64,000 bases of DNA from NCBI RefSeq assembly GCF_003999975.1, contig NZ_RJAC01000003.1, forward strand, positions 496,001 through 560,000, given 5' to 3'. Source of the stretch: Actinoplanes solisilvae. GTDB lineage: Bacteria; Actinomycetota; Actinomycetes; Mycobacteriales; Micromonosporaceae. The translations under genes and the position numbers were made by a program. The first letter of the stretch is position 1. The number at the start of each line of letters is the position of its first letter. Below are positions 43,059-51,414 of the stretch, in pieces. The notes beneath the pieces are model-generated. The model saw nothing but the letters and a program-made list of their open reading frames with translations. It was not told the origin of the DNA and ran no database searches.

Positions 43059-43715
43059 ATGGGCTGGAAGTCGATTCGCGACCGTCTCGTCGGCGGCGAT
43101 GAGTCCTGGGGCGGGCGCCGCCGGGCCGAGCGGTGGGCGTGGTTCACGCGCTCGTTCCCCGAGCTCGACCAGATGACGGTCATCGACCTCGGCGGTGACC
43201 CGCACACGTGGATGCAGTCGCCGGTCCACCCCAAGCACGTGCACGTCGTCAACATCGAGCCGCTCGAGACCGAACTGCCCGACTGGATCGAGACCGACTA
43301 CGCCGACGCCTGCGCGCTGCCCGAGCCGATCGCGTCCCGCCGCTACGACCTGGTCTTCTCCAATTCGGTGCTGGAGCACGTCGGCGGCCACGAGCGGCGC
43401 GTGCGGTTCGCCGAGAACGCGCACAAGCTGGCGGACAACCACTGGGTCCAGACGCCGTACCGCTACTTCCCGGTCGAGCCGCACTGGGTCGCCCCCGGCA
43501 TGCAGTTCCTGCCGGTGCGGGCCCGGGCGACCCTGGCCCAGAAGTGGCCGCTGGCCCACGTGAAGTCGTCCGGCGTGCAGGACGCCCTCGACGGCGTGCT
43601 GTGGACCGAGCTGATCGACCGCACCCAGCTGCGCTACCTGTTCCCCGATTCGCGCATCCTCAACGAGCGCCTCGCCGGTCTGACCAAGTCGATCATCGCG
43701 GTCAAGAAAGACTGA
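43059..43715 (+). CDS. SAM-dependent methyltransferase (class I)
   Basis: The 218-residue protein has motif I VIDLGGDPHTW, a following acidic residue (NIEPLE), and SNSVLEHVGG (motif IV/post-IV of the UbiE-type fold). It likely methylates a sugar or lipid intermediate of the locus. ATG 43059 follows AGGGAG; an open frame back to 42915 has no support. Its stop is 4 bp from that of the convergent gene. Confidence 0.8.
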   Translation: MGWKSIRDRLVGGDESWGGRRRAERWAWFTRSFPELDQMTVIDLGGDPHTWMQSPVHPKHVHVVNIEPLETELPDWIETDYADACALPEPIASRRYDLVFSNSVLEHVGGHERRVRFAENAHKLADNHWVQTPYRYFPVEPHWVAPGMQFLPVRARATLAQKWPLAHVKSSGVQDALDGVLWTELIDRTQLRYLFPDSRILNERLAGLTKSIIAVKKD

Positions 43716-43719
43716 GCCC

Positions 43720-44736
43720 CTACCGTACGACGGCCGGCGACCACGCGTCCGGCACCAGGACGCGCGGTTCGCCCGAGCCGTCGGCCGGCACGGCCCACAC
43801 GTCGCTGGTCGACGCGCCCGCGTCGCTGGTGCGGGCCAGGCTGTAGAGCACGGTCGTGTCGTCGAGCCATTCGGCCTGGTCGTCCACGCTGCGCGTTTCG
43901 GCCAGCACCGTCTCGACGCCCGTGCGCAGGTCATAGACGGCCAGGCGCCACTGGCCGGGCGGCAGGTCGCCGTGCTTCTTGAAGGCGACCCGGGTGCCGT
44001 CGGGCGACAGCGACGGGCATTCGACGTCCTCCCGGAGCGAGGTCATCGTCTGCTTGCTCAGGCTGCCCCGCACCAGCCACGTCTTCCCGCCGGAGGCGGC
44101 GGTGGCGAAGAACGCGTCGTCGCCGGCGAACGTCACGCCCCAGAAGTTGCGGTCGGCCGCCGTGACCCGCTTGCCGCCGACGAAGAGCTTGAAGTCCTCG
44201 AGGTCGAGCGACTTCTTGGTGGCCAGCCGCGTCACCACCGTGCGGGTCGAGAACTGCCCGATGGCCGCGTACGAGTCCCCGTAGACGAACGTCGTGGTCG
44301 CGGCGAGCGCGGCGTCGCGTGACAGCCGCACCCGGCTCGGCAGCCCGGTCAGCGGCAACGTGCCGGTGGCGGCCAGGTCGGCCCCGAGCACCTCGGCCCG
44401 GTAGGTGTTGGACAATCCACGCCGAGCGGACAGGCACACCGTGCGCTGCATGGCCGCGTACGCCCGCTCGCAGGAAACCTCGGTCACCGCGCGCGGCCCG
44501 CCGGGCGCGCTCAGCGGAACCGCGGCGAGGCGGCCGTAACCGCCGCCCAGCGCGGTGTTGCGGAAGACCAGGTGGGGCGCGGCCATCGTCGTCGCCAGGT
44601 CGGCCACCGGCACGGACGGCGCGGAACCGGCCGCGGCGGCCTGGTCGCGATGCACCCGCAGCACGTAGAAGCCGGCCGCGGCCAGGGCCAGCACGACGAC
44701 GCTGGCCAGAGCGGCCAGCCGGATACGGGTGTTCAC
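43720..44736 (-). CDS. Membrane-anchored beta-propeller protein (TolB-like)
   Basis: The 338-residue protein has an N-terminal membrane helix (about 6-26) and repeated blades with CPSLSPDGTRVAFKK (TolB/PD40 motif) and DDQAEWLDDTTVLY. It would sit outside the membrane, binding protein or sugar; the role is unknown. GTG 44736 with GGAGG 9 bases upstream overlaps the MFS stop as GTGA. It is co-transcribed with the MFS transporter. Confidence 0.78.
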   Translation of the reverse strand: MNTRIRLAALASVVVLALAAAGFYVLRVHRDQAAAAGSAPSVPVADLATTMAAPHLVFRNTALGGGYGRLAAVPLSAPGGPRAVTEVSCERAYAAMQRTVCLSARRGLSNTYRAEVLGADLAATGTLPLTGLPSRVRLSRDAALAATTTFVYGDSYAAIGQFSTRTVVTRLATKKSLDLEDFKLFVGGKRVTAADRNFWGVTFAGDDAFFATAASGGKTWLVRGSLSKQTMTSLREDVECPSLSPDGTRVAFKKHGDLPPGQWRLAVYDLRTGVETVLAETRSVDDQAEWLDDTTVLYSLARTSDAGASTSDVWAVPADGSGEPRVLVPDAWSPAVVR

Positions 44737-45956
44737 GGACGGGCCTCCGAGGGGCGCAGCATCAGCCAGGCGACGGGCAGGGCGGCGGCGAGCAGCACGC
44801 CGATGACGAGCAGGGCGTTGCCCCGGCCGATCAGCACCCACAGGCTGCCGAACGCCAGGGCGGAGACGAACCGCGAGAGGGCGACGACGGTCTGCGCGGC
44901 CGCGATGCCGCTGCCCCGGATCTCGTCGCTGACCAGCCGGCTCACCAGTGCGGGCAGCACACCGTCGGTGGCCGCGTAATAGGTGCCGAGTAACAGCAGC
45001 ACGAGGATCGTGGTCGCCACCCCGCCGAACCGGCCGCCCGCCGCCAGGTACGCCGCGAGCAGGGCGACGTGGCCGCCCACGAAGACGCGGGCCCGGCCGA
45101 TACGGTCGGCCAGCCGGCCGAGGGGGAGCGCGAACAGCAGGTAGGCGACGTTCGTGCCGACGTAGAGCAGCGGGAACAGACTCGCGGTCAGGTCGTCGCG
45201 CTGCTGCACGGCCAGGTAGAGGAATCCATCACCGACGGTGAGCACGCCGAGCAGCGCGGTCGCGGCCAGCGGGCGGCGCAGCCCCTTGCCGGCGATCTCG
45301 CGGAACACACGGCGCAGACCGACCCGCGCGGCGCTCGCCCGGGTGCGGACGTCGGGCACGAACAGCAGCAGGACGGCGAACCCGACCACGGCGAAGGCGA
45401 ACGAGACGACGAAGACCGAGTCGTAGCTGCCGGGGACGAGCGCCAGCAGCGCGAACGCGACCAGCGGGCCGAGCACGGCGCCGATCGTGTCGAGGGTGCG
45501 GTGCACGCCGAACGCGCGGCCGAGCTGGGCCGGTTCGGACGACTCGGCGATGATGGCGTCGCGCGGCGCGGTCCGCAGGCCCTTGCCGAGCCGGTCGGCC
45601 GAGATGACACCGACGATCGCGGCGAAGCCGTGGGCCGGCAGCAGCGCGATGCGGCTGAGCGCCGAGACGCCGTAGCCGACGACCGCGATCCACTTGGGGT
45701 GGCCGCCGCGGTCGGCCGCGTAGCCGCCGCCGATCCGTACGACCGCACTGACGCCCTGGTAGAGGCCGTCGACGAAACCGTAGGCGAGGTAGCCGAGCCC
45801 GACCGCGGTGGTCAGGTAGAGGGGGAGCACGGCGGCGACCATCTCGGACGAGATGTCGGTGAACATGCTCACGATGCCGAGCAGGACCACCGTCGAGGCC
45901 ACCCGGCCCGCGGGACCCGCGGAATTCGCGGGCCGGTCGCGTACCGAGACGTACAC
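44733..45956 (-). CDS. MFS transporter
   Basis: The 407-residue protein has about 11-12 membrane helices and loop motifs of the MFS (GGGYAADRGGHPKW, LGRLADRIGRARVFVGG). The DRLGKGLRTAPRDAIIAES loop is seen in a subgroup of actinobacterial permeases. The substrate is unknown. GTG 45956 has GGAAGGG about 7 bases upstream. It heads the two-gene leftward unit with the propeller protein. Confidence 0.87.
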   Translation of the reverse strand: MYVSVRDRPANSAGPAGRVASTVVLLGIVSMFTDISSEMVAAVLPLYLTTAVGLGYLAYGFVDGLYQGVSAVVRIGGGYAADRGGHPKWIAVVGYGVSALSRIALLPAHGFAAIVGVISADRLGKGLRTAPRDAIIAESSEPAQLGRAFGVHRTLDTIGAVLGPLVAFALLALVPGSYDSVFVVSFAFAVVGFAVLLLFVPDVRTRASAARVGLRRVFREIAGKGLRRPLAATALLGVLTVGDGFLYLAVQQRDDLTASLFPLLYVGTNVAYLLFALPLGRLADRIGRARVFVGGHVALLAAYLAAGGRFGGVATTILVLLLLGTYYAATDGVLPALVSRLVSDEIRGSGIAAAQTVVALSRFVSALAFGSLWVLIGRGNALLVIGVLLAAALPVAWLMLRPSEARP

Positions 45957-46124
45957 GTATAGCCCTTCCTCTCCTGCTGTAGCCGGTATTGCCCGACCAC
46001 CACCTTGACGCACGAGCACGTGTGCGCGGGAGTCGGCCGTCCGGTCGGGGCTGACCGGCCGAGAAGCCGTCCATCGTGGCCGTCCGGTGTGTCCGGCGGG
46101 GTGGTGCCCGCCCGCGCGCATCGA

Positions 46125-46136
46125 GATACTGCCTGC
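46125..46136 (+). promoter_or_regulatory. Likely leaderless promoter (-10 GATACT)
   Basis: GATACT at 46125-46130 ends 6 bases before the GTG start of the first GT2 gene and there is no Shine-Dalgarno. This fits a leaderless message. Confidence 0.4.
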
Positions 46137-46994
46137 GTGATCAGCGTGGTTGTCCCGGCGCACAACGAGGCGCCCGTGATCGGACGGTTACTCCGAGGTC
46201 TCCTGGACGGTGCGAAACCGGACGAGCTAGAGGTCGTGGTCGTGCCCAACGGGTGCACAGACGACACTGCCCGGGTCGCCGGCTCGTTCGGCGATCCGGT
46301 GCAGGTCGTCGAGGTGGAGAGGCCCGGCAAGTACGCCGCGTTACGAGCCGGTGACGACCGGGTCTCCGGCTCCGAAGTGGTCTATCTGGACGCCGACGTC
46401 GAGATCGGCGCCGACGACGTACGCCGTCTCGCCGAGGCCCTGCGCGAGCCCGGTGTGCTCGCGGTCGCGCCGCAACGGGTCGTGGCCACCGAGCGGTCGT
46501 CCTGGCCGGTGCGGTGGTACTACGACGTGTGGCAAGACCTGCCGGTCGTACGGGAGGGACTGTTCGGCCGTGGCGTCATCGCGGTGTCGGCCCCGGCCCG
46601 CGAGCGGCTGCGCGCGGTGCCCGACGTGATGGGCGACGACCTCGCCGCCTCGGTCGCGTTCACCCCGGCCGAGCGGCGCGTCGTCACCGGCGCCACCGTG
46701 GTCGTGCACCCGCCCCGCACGCTGGCCGACCTGCTGCGCCGCCGGGTGCGGTCGGTCACCGCGACGACCCAGCTCCAGCAGGCTCAGCTCCAGATGGGTC
46801 GGCCCGGCGCGGTCGACGCCGCCCGCACGACGAAGGCCGACCTGCTCGGCGTCGTGCGCGCCAAACCCTGGGCCGCCCCGAAACTCGCCGTCTTCCTGGC
46901 CGTCACGCTGGTGACCCGCCGCCGGGCCCGCCGCGCGGTGCGGGCCGGCGACTTCAGCACGTGGCTGCGCGACGAGAGCAGCCGGGCCGCATGA
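46137..46994 (+). CDS. Glycosyltransferase family 2 (GT-A)
   Basis: The 285-residue protein starts VISVVVPAHNEAPVIGRLL and has the GT2 features VVVPNGCTDDT and the DxD-type VYLDADVEIG. The acceptor is not predictable. GTG at 46137 fits the domain start; the frame is open back to 46005. It is coupled to the next GT2 gene by ATGA. Confidence 0.85.
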   Translation: MISVVVPAHNEAPVIGRLLRGLLDGAKPDELEVVVVPNGCTDDTARVAGSFGDPVQVVEVERPGKYAALRAGDDRVSGSEVVYLDADVEIGADDVRRLAEALREPGVLAVAPQRVVATERSSWPVRWYYDVWQDLPVVREGLFGRGVIAVSAPARERLRAVPDVMGDDLAASVAFTPAERRVVTGATVVVHPPRTLADLLRRRVRSVTATTQLQQAQLQMGRPGAVDAARTTKADLLGVVRAKPWAAPKLAVFLAVTLVTRRRARRAVRAGDFSTWLRDESSRAA

Positions 46995-47878
46995 GGGTCG
47001 CCGTGGTCGTCGTGACCTACAACAGCGCCGCCGTGCTGCCGGGCCTGCTCGAGTCGCTGCCCGAGGGGCTCGACGGGGTCGAGTGGGGCCTCTACGTGGC
47101 CGACAACGCCTCGGCCGACGACAGCGTGGCCATCGCCCGCGGTCTCGTGCCCGGCTGCCACATCGAGCAGACCGGACGAAACGCCGGATACGCCGCCGCC
47201 TTCAACGCCGCGCTGCGGGTCGCCGAGCCGTACGACGCCGTGCTCCTGCTCAACCCCGACGTGCGCCTGAAACCGGGTTCGGTGGCCACGCTGTTGGCCC
47301 GGCTGGGCGACGGCGTCGGTATCGCCGTGCCGCGCATCCTCGGCGAGGACGGCCACGTCGCCTACTCACTGCGCCGGGAACCGACCGTGCGCCGTGCCCT
47401 CGGCGAGGCCGTACTGGGCCAGCGCGCCGGGCGGTTCCCCGCGCTCGGTGAGACGGTCCTCGACCGCGAGGCCTACTTCCGCGACGGCGCGACCGACTGG
47501 GCCACCGGCGCCGTCATGCTCATGTCCCGCGAGTGCCTGCAAGCGTGCGGCCCGTGGGAGGAGCGGTTCTTCCTGTATTCCGAGGAGACGGAGTTCGCCC
47601 TGCGGGCCCGCGACCGGGGCTTCGTGACCGAGCTGGTCGCCGCGGCCGAGGTCGTGCACATCGGCGGCGAGTCGCGGGTCTCGCCGGCCCTGTGGAGCCT
47701 GCTGACCGTCAACCGGGTGCGGCTCTACCGCATGCGGCACTCCCGGCCGGCCTCGGCGTTCTACTGGTCGGCGGTCTTCCTGCGTGAGGCATCTCGTGCC
47801 ATGCTGGGGCATCAGCGCAGCCGGCAGGCCGTGGCCGCGTTGCTGCGCCCGGCCCGCCTGCCGTTCCCGCCCGCTTAA
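46991..47878 (+). CDS. Glycosyltransferase family 2, rhamnosyltransferase-like
   Basis: The 295-residue protein opens MRVAVVVVTYNSAAVLPGLLES, with NAGYAAAFNAAL, LLLNPDVRL (DxD equivalent) and EERFFLYSEETEFALRAR, the pattern of WbbL-type rhamnosyltransferases. dTDP-rhamnose would come from the rml genes at 54.7-58.0 kb. ATG overlaps the previous stop, and a strong terminator follows 18 bp after its stop. Confidence 0.85.
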   Translation: MRVAVVVVTYNSAAVLPGLLESLPEGLDGVEWGLYVADNASADDSVAIARGLVPGCHIEQTGRNAGYAAAFNAALRVAEPYDAVLLLNPDVRLKPGSVATLLARLGDGVGIAVPRILGEDGHVAYSLRREPTVRRALGEAVLGQRAGRFPALGETVLDREAYFRDGATDWATGAVMLMSRECLQACGPWEERFFLYSEETEFALRARDRGFVTELVAAAEVVHIGGESRVSPALWSLLTVNRVRLYRMRHSRPASAFYWSAVFLREASRAMLGHQRSRQAVAALLRPARLPFPPA

Positions 47879-47895
47879 CCGTTCGTCCACTTTAG

Positions 47896-47924
47896 AGGCA
47901 TGCGCCCCGGCGCATGCCTTTTTG
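47896..47924 (+). terminator. Rho-independent terminator
   Basis: A perfect 11-bp stem (AGGCATGCGCC and its complement) with a 2-base loop is followed by TTTTG, 17 bp after the GT2 stop. It is the clearest intrinsic terminator of the window. Confidence 0.9.
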
Positions 47925-48117
47925 TGTGCCCCGAGTCATCACCGGAACGGTTGCCGATCAGCCCTGAACCGTCGAATCCGTATTGACCTTTCTGAGTGGG
48001 GCTCGCTCCGGTCGGACGGAGTAATCGGTTGGGTCGCCGCAATTCGGGGCGTACCGGCATGTCAGCTACCGGTCACACCTTCCGGTGGACTCTTCGTACT
48101 CAGTAGCCTCACCCTCG

Positions 48118-48149
48118 GCTCCGCAGAAGGCGCGACAGCTCCGCAGAAG
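48118..48149 (+). repeat. Direct repeat upstream of the toroid-like gene
   Basis: GCTCCGCAGAAG occurs twice, at 48118-48129 and 48138-48149, a 20-bp period (about two helical turns), 58 bp before the ATG at 48207. Such spacing suits a regulator binding on one face of DNA. The rest of the 282-bp spacer (47925-48206) shows no gene. Confidence 0.35.
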
Positions 48150-48206
48150 CGTTGGCGGGCAAGAACTTCAGGCCTCTCGGCCGTCCCTGCTGCTCGGAAG
48201 GACGAC

Positions 48207-49391
48207 ATGACGTCAGCACCCGCGAGATATGTCCACCTCGACGGTGAGACGGCCGAGCTGACAAATCGGCTTATCGCCCTCGCCACGCGCGGACTCCCGG
48301 ACATGTACCGGGCCGAGAGCGACGAATTCGCCTTCACGCGCATATTCGCGCCGGAGCAGACATACCTGTCCGGAACGAGCCTTCGGTACGCCGCCATCGT
48401 GGCCCTCGGGGTGACCTGGCTGCCCGCCGCCCAGCAACCCGCGCTGCTGGGCGGGCACGAGCTCGAGAAGTTCGTCTCGCTGCTGATCGAGCGTCAGGCG
48501 AGCAGCGGCAACCTCGGCGACATCGCGCTGGTCGCCTGGAGCGCCGCCCAGATCGGCCACCCGATGCTGTCCGAGGCCCTGCGCCGCCTGCACGAGTTCG
48601 ACCGCCGCACCGCCCCGGAATACGTCGTCGAGGCCGCCTGGGTCGTCTCCGCGCTGGCCGCCGCCCGCACCCACGCCGACGTCGAGGAGCATCTGGCCCA
48701 GGCCCGCCTGCGGCTGCTCGCGAGCGTGCGGCCGGGCAGCCCGCTCTTCCCCCACGCCACCGGCCCCGGCCTCGTCAAGCCCTACCGCGACCACGTTGCC
48801 TGTTTCGCCGACCAGGTCTATCCGATTCAGGCACTGGCCCGGCTGCACCACACGGCCGACGACCCGGCCGCGCTGAAGGCCGCCCGCACGGCGGCCGAGC
48901 AGATCTGCCGCCTGCAGGGGCCCGACGGGCAGTGGTGGTGGCACTACGACGCCCGCACCGGCGATGTGGTCGAGGGCTACCCGGTCTACACCGTGCATCA
49001 GCACGCGATGGGGCCGATGGCGCTGCTCGACCTGACCGACGCGGGCGGCGGCGACTACGCCGAGCCGATCCGCAAGGGCCTGCGCTGGCTGCTCGGCCCG
49101 GCCGAGCTGAGCGAGAACGACGAACACGGCGAGACCGTCGGGAACGGCGAGCCGATGCTGCTCGACGAGCAGGGGCTGACCGTCCGCAAGGTGTTCCGCG
49201 GCGACCCGCGCAAGGTCGTGCGGGCCGCGCGCACGCTCGCCACCCGGGCCAAGCCGGGGCTCGACGTGCCACTGCTCGACCGCGTCTATCAACCGACCTC
49301 CCTCGACCGCGAGTGCCGGCCGTACGAGTTCGGCTGGCTCTACTTCGCGTGGCTGGCCCAGCTCGACGAGCCGATCGAGGTCATCCGATGA
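48207..49391 (+). CDS. Helical (alpha/alpha-toroid-like) protein of unknown function in glycan operon
   Basis: The 394-residue protein is predicted helical, with repeated Trp/His-rich turns (GQWWWHYDARTGDVVEGYPVY, CRPYEFGWLYFAWLAQ) and Y-V/D-Q motifs like those of alpha/alpha toroids (polysaccharide lyases, epimerases or prenyl-cyclase folds). I do not know its reaction. ATG 48207 follows GGAAGG; the frame is open to 47784 but overlaps the terminator. It is coupled by ATGA to the WecG/TagA gene, so it belongs to glycan assembly. Confidence 0.7.
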   Translation: MTSAPARYVHLDGETAELTNRLIALATRGLPDMYRAESDEFAFTRIFAPEQTYLSGTSLRYAAIVALGVTWLPAAQQPALLGGHELEKFVSLLIERQASSGNLGDIALVAWSAAQIGHPMLSEALRRLHEFDRRTAPEYVVEAAWVVSALAAARTHADVEEHLAQARLRLLASVRPGSPLFPHATGPGLVKPYRDHVACFADQVYPIQALARLHHTADDPAALKAARTAAEQICRLQGPDGQWWWHYDARTGDVVEGYPVYTVHQHAMGPMALLDLTDAGGGDYAEPIRKGLRWLLGPAELSENDEHGETVGNGEPMLLDEQGLTVRKVFRGDPRKVVRAARTLATRAKPGLDVPLLDRVYQPTSLDRECRPYEFGWLYFAWLAQLDEPIEVIR

Positions 49392-50152
49392 CGACCACCA
49401 CCGCCGGCAAACGCGACCTTTTCGGCGTACGGCTCGACGCGCTCACCCTCGAGCAGACCGTGCAGCGCTGCCTCGACTCGGTCGCCACCGGCGAACTGCT
49501 CGAGGTCGGCGTGGTCAACGCCGCGAAGATCGTGAAGATGCGCGGCGACGACGCCCTGCGCGAGGCGGTGACCGGCTGCGGCCTGATCGTGGCCGACGGC
49601 CAGTCCGTGGTCTGGGCGAGCCGGGTCCTCAAGCAGCCGCTGCCCGAGCGCGTCGCCGGCATCGACCTGTTCCAGCGCCTGCTCTACATGGCCGAGCTGC
49701 AGGGCCATTCCGTCTACTTCCTCGGCGCCCGGCCCGAGGTGCTCGAGACGATGGTCGAGCGCATCCGCAAGCAGCACCCGCGGCTGTCCGTCGCCGGCTG
49801 TCGCGACGGCTACTACCCCGCCGAGGAGTCCGAGGCGGTCGCCGACACCATCAAGGGCAGCGGCGCCGATCTGTTGTTCCTGGGCATGACCTCGCCCAAG
49901 AAGGAGGTCTTCGTGGCCACGCACGGCGCCCGCACCGGCGCCAAAGTGGTGCACGGAGTGGGGGGCTCCTTCGACGTGCTGGCCGGGGTCGTCAAACGGG
50001 CGCCGGTCGTCTGGCAGCGCCTGGGCTGCGAGTGGCTCTACCGGGCCCTGCAGGAACCGCGCCGTCTGGGCCGCCGGTACCTCACCACAAATGTCGCCTT
50101 CGTCGGGCTCGTCGCCCGCGAATGGCTGCGCAAGCCATCTGGGGGGATTTAA
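49388..50152 (+). CDS. WecG/TagA/CpsF-family glycosyltransferase
   Basis: The 254-residue protein has the family motifs VVNAAKIVKM, VADGQSVVWASR, FFLGARPE-like VYFLGARPEVLE, and GVGGSFDVLAGVVKRAP. Members transfer ManNAc or ManNAcA from UDP to a lipid-linked sugar. The next two genes would make UDP-ManNAc and its uronic acid. ATG overlaps the previous stop. Confidence 0.9.
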   Translation: MTTTTAGKRDLFGVRLDALTLEQTVQRCLDSVATGELLEVGVVNAAKIVKMRGDDALREAVTGCGLIVADGQSVVWASRVLKQPLPERVAGIDLFQRLLYMAELQGHSVYFLGARPEVLETMVERIRKQHPRLSVAGCRDGYYPAEESEAVADTIKGSGADLLFLGMTSPKKEVFVATHGARTGAKVVHGVGGSFDVLAGVVKRAPVVWQRLGCEWLYRALQEPRRLGRRYLTTNVAFVGLVAREWLRKPSGGI

Positions 50153-50155
50153 CAC

Positions 50156-51412
50156 ATGCGAGTCGTCATCGCCGGTCAGGGCTACGTGGGGCTGCCTCTG
50201 GCCGTCCGCGCGGCCGAGGTCGGTCACGAGGTCGTCGGCTACGACGTCGACACCGTCCGGATCGGCCGTCTGACCGGGGGAGACTCTTACGTCGAGGACA
50301 TCCCGGCCGAGCGGCTGCGGGCGGCGCTCGACAGCGGGCGTTACCGGCCGAGCCTCGACGCGGCCGACTGCGCCGGGTTCGACGTCGCCGTCATCACCGT
50401 GCCGACGCCGCTGCGCGACGGGGTGCCCGACCTGTCGTACGTGGAAGCCTGTTCCGAGATGCTCGGCGGGCACCTGCGTCCCGGCGCGCTCGTCGTGCTC
50501 GAGTCGACCACCTATCCCGGCACCACCGAAGAGGTCGTCGGCCCGATCCTCGAGAAGGCGTCCGGGCTGACCGTCGGCGCCGACTTCGCGCTGGGCTTCA
50601 GCCCCGAGCGCATCGACCCGGGCAACCCGACGTGGAACCTGGTCAACACCCCCAAGGTCGTCTCCGGTACGGACGAGGCGTCGCTCAAGCGGGTCAAGGA
50701 GTTCTACGACACGGTCGTCGAGACCACCGTGACCGTCTCGTCGATGCGCGAGGCCGAGCTGGCCAAGCTCATCGAGAACACGTTCCGCCACGTCAACATC
50801 GCGCTGGTCAACGAGATGGCGATGATCTCGCACGACCTCGGCATCGACGTGTGGCAGGCGATCGACGCGGCCTCGACCAAGCCGTTCGGCTTCATGAAGT
50901 TCACCCCCGGCCCCGGCGTCGGCGGCCACTGCCTGCCGATCGACCCGTCCTACCTGTCGTGGCGCGTGCAGCGGGCCCTCGGCCAGAGTTTCCGCTTCGT
51001 CGACCTGGCCAACGACATCAACAACCACATGCCCGACTACGTCGTACGCCGCCTGACCGCCGCCCTGAACAGCCGGCAGCGCTCGGTCTCGGGCAGCCGC
51101 ATCCTGCTGCTCGGCCTGGCCTACAAGAAGAACACCGGCGACGCCCGCGAGTCGCCCGCCGTCCGGGTCGTGCAGCTGCTGCGCCAGATGGGCGCCGAGG
51201 TGCGCGTGGCCGACCCGCACGTCGTCGAGGCCGTGCACGGCGCCGACGACCTGACGATGGTCACCGCCGACGCCGCGGAGCTGCGCGCGGCCGACGCCGT
51301 CGTGCTGCTGGCCGACCACGACGAGTTCGACTACGACCTGATCGGCCGCGAGGCCCGGTGCCTGCTCGACACGCGGCGGCGCCTGAGTGGCCCGACGGTC
51401 GAGGTGATCTGA
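50156..51412 (+). CDS. wecC: UDP-sugar 6-dehydrogenase (WecC/WbpA-like)
   Basis: The 418-residue protein has an N-terminal NAD fold (GQGYVGLPLAVRAAEVG), the middle helical domain (AELAKLIENTFRHVNIALVNE), catalytic Cys in GVGGHCLPIDP (about 262), and the C-terminal UDP-binding domain (LLGLAYKKNTGDARESP). It should oxidise C6 of UDP-ManNAc or UDP-GlcNAc to a uronic acid with 2 NAD. It starts 3 bp after wecG-like stop and sits just before the 2-epimerase. WecC versus WbpA substrate cannot be told by eye. Confidence 0.88.
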   Translation: MRVVIAGQGYVGLPLAVRAAEVGHEVVGYDVDTVRIGRLTGGDSYVEDIPAERLRAALDSGRYRPSLDAADCAGFDVAVITVPTPLRDGVPDLSYVEACSEMLGGHLRPGALVVLESTTYPGTTEEVVGPILEKASGLTVGADFALGFSPERIDPGNPTWNLVNTPKVVSGTDEASLKRVKEFYDTVVETTVTVSSMREAELAKLIENTFRHVNIALVNEMAMISHDLGIDVWQAIDAASTKPFGFMKFTPGPGVGGHCLPIDPSYLSWRVQRALGQSFRFVDLANDINNHMPDYVVRRLTAALNSRQRSVSGSRILLLGLAYKKNTGDARESPAVRVVQLLRQMGAEVRVADPHVVEAVHGADDLTMVTADAAELRAADAVVLLADHDEFDYDLIGREARCLLDTRRRLSGPTVEVI

Positions 51413-51414
51413 GG

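Noticed and set aside
48932..49387. 152-residue N-terminal extension of the WecG/TagA protein
   Set aside because: It overlaps the upstream gene in another frame; the ATG at 49388 in an ATGA junction fits the family start.
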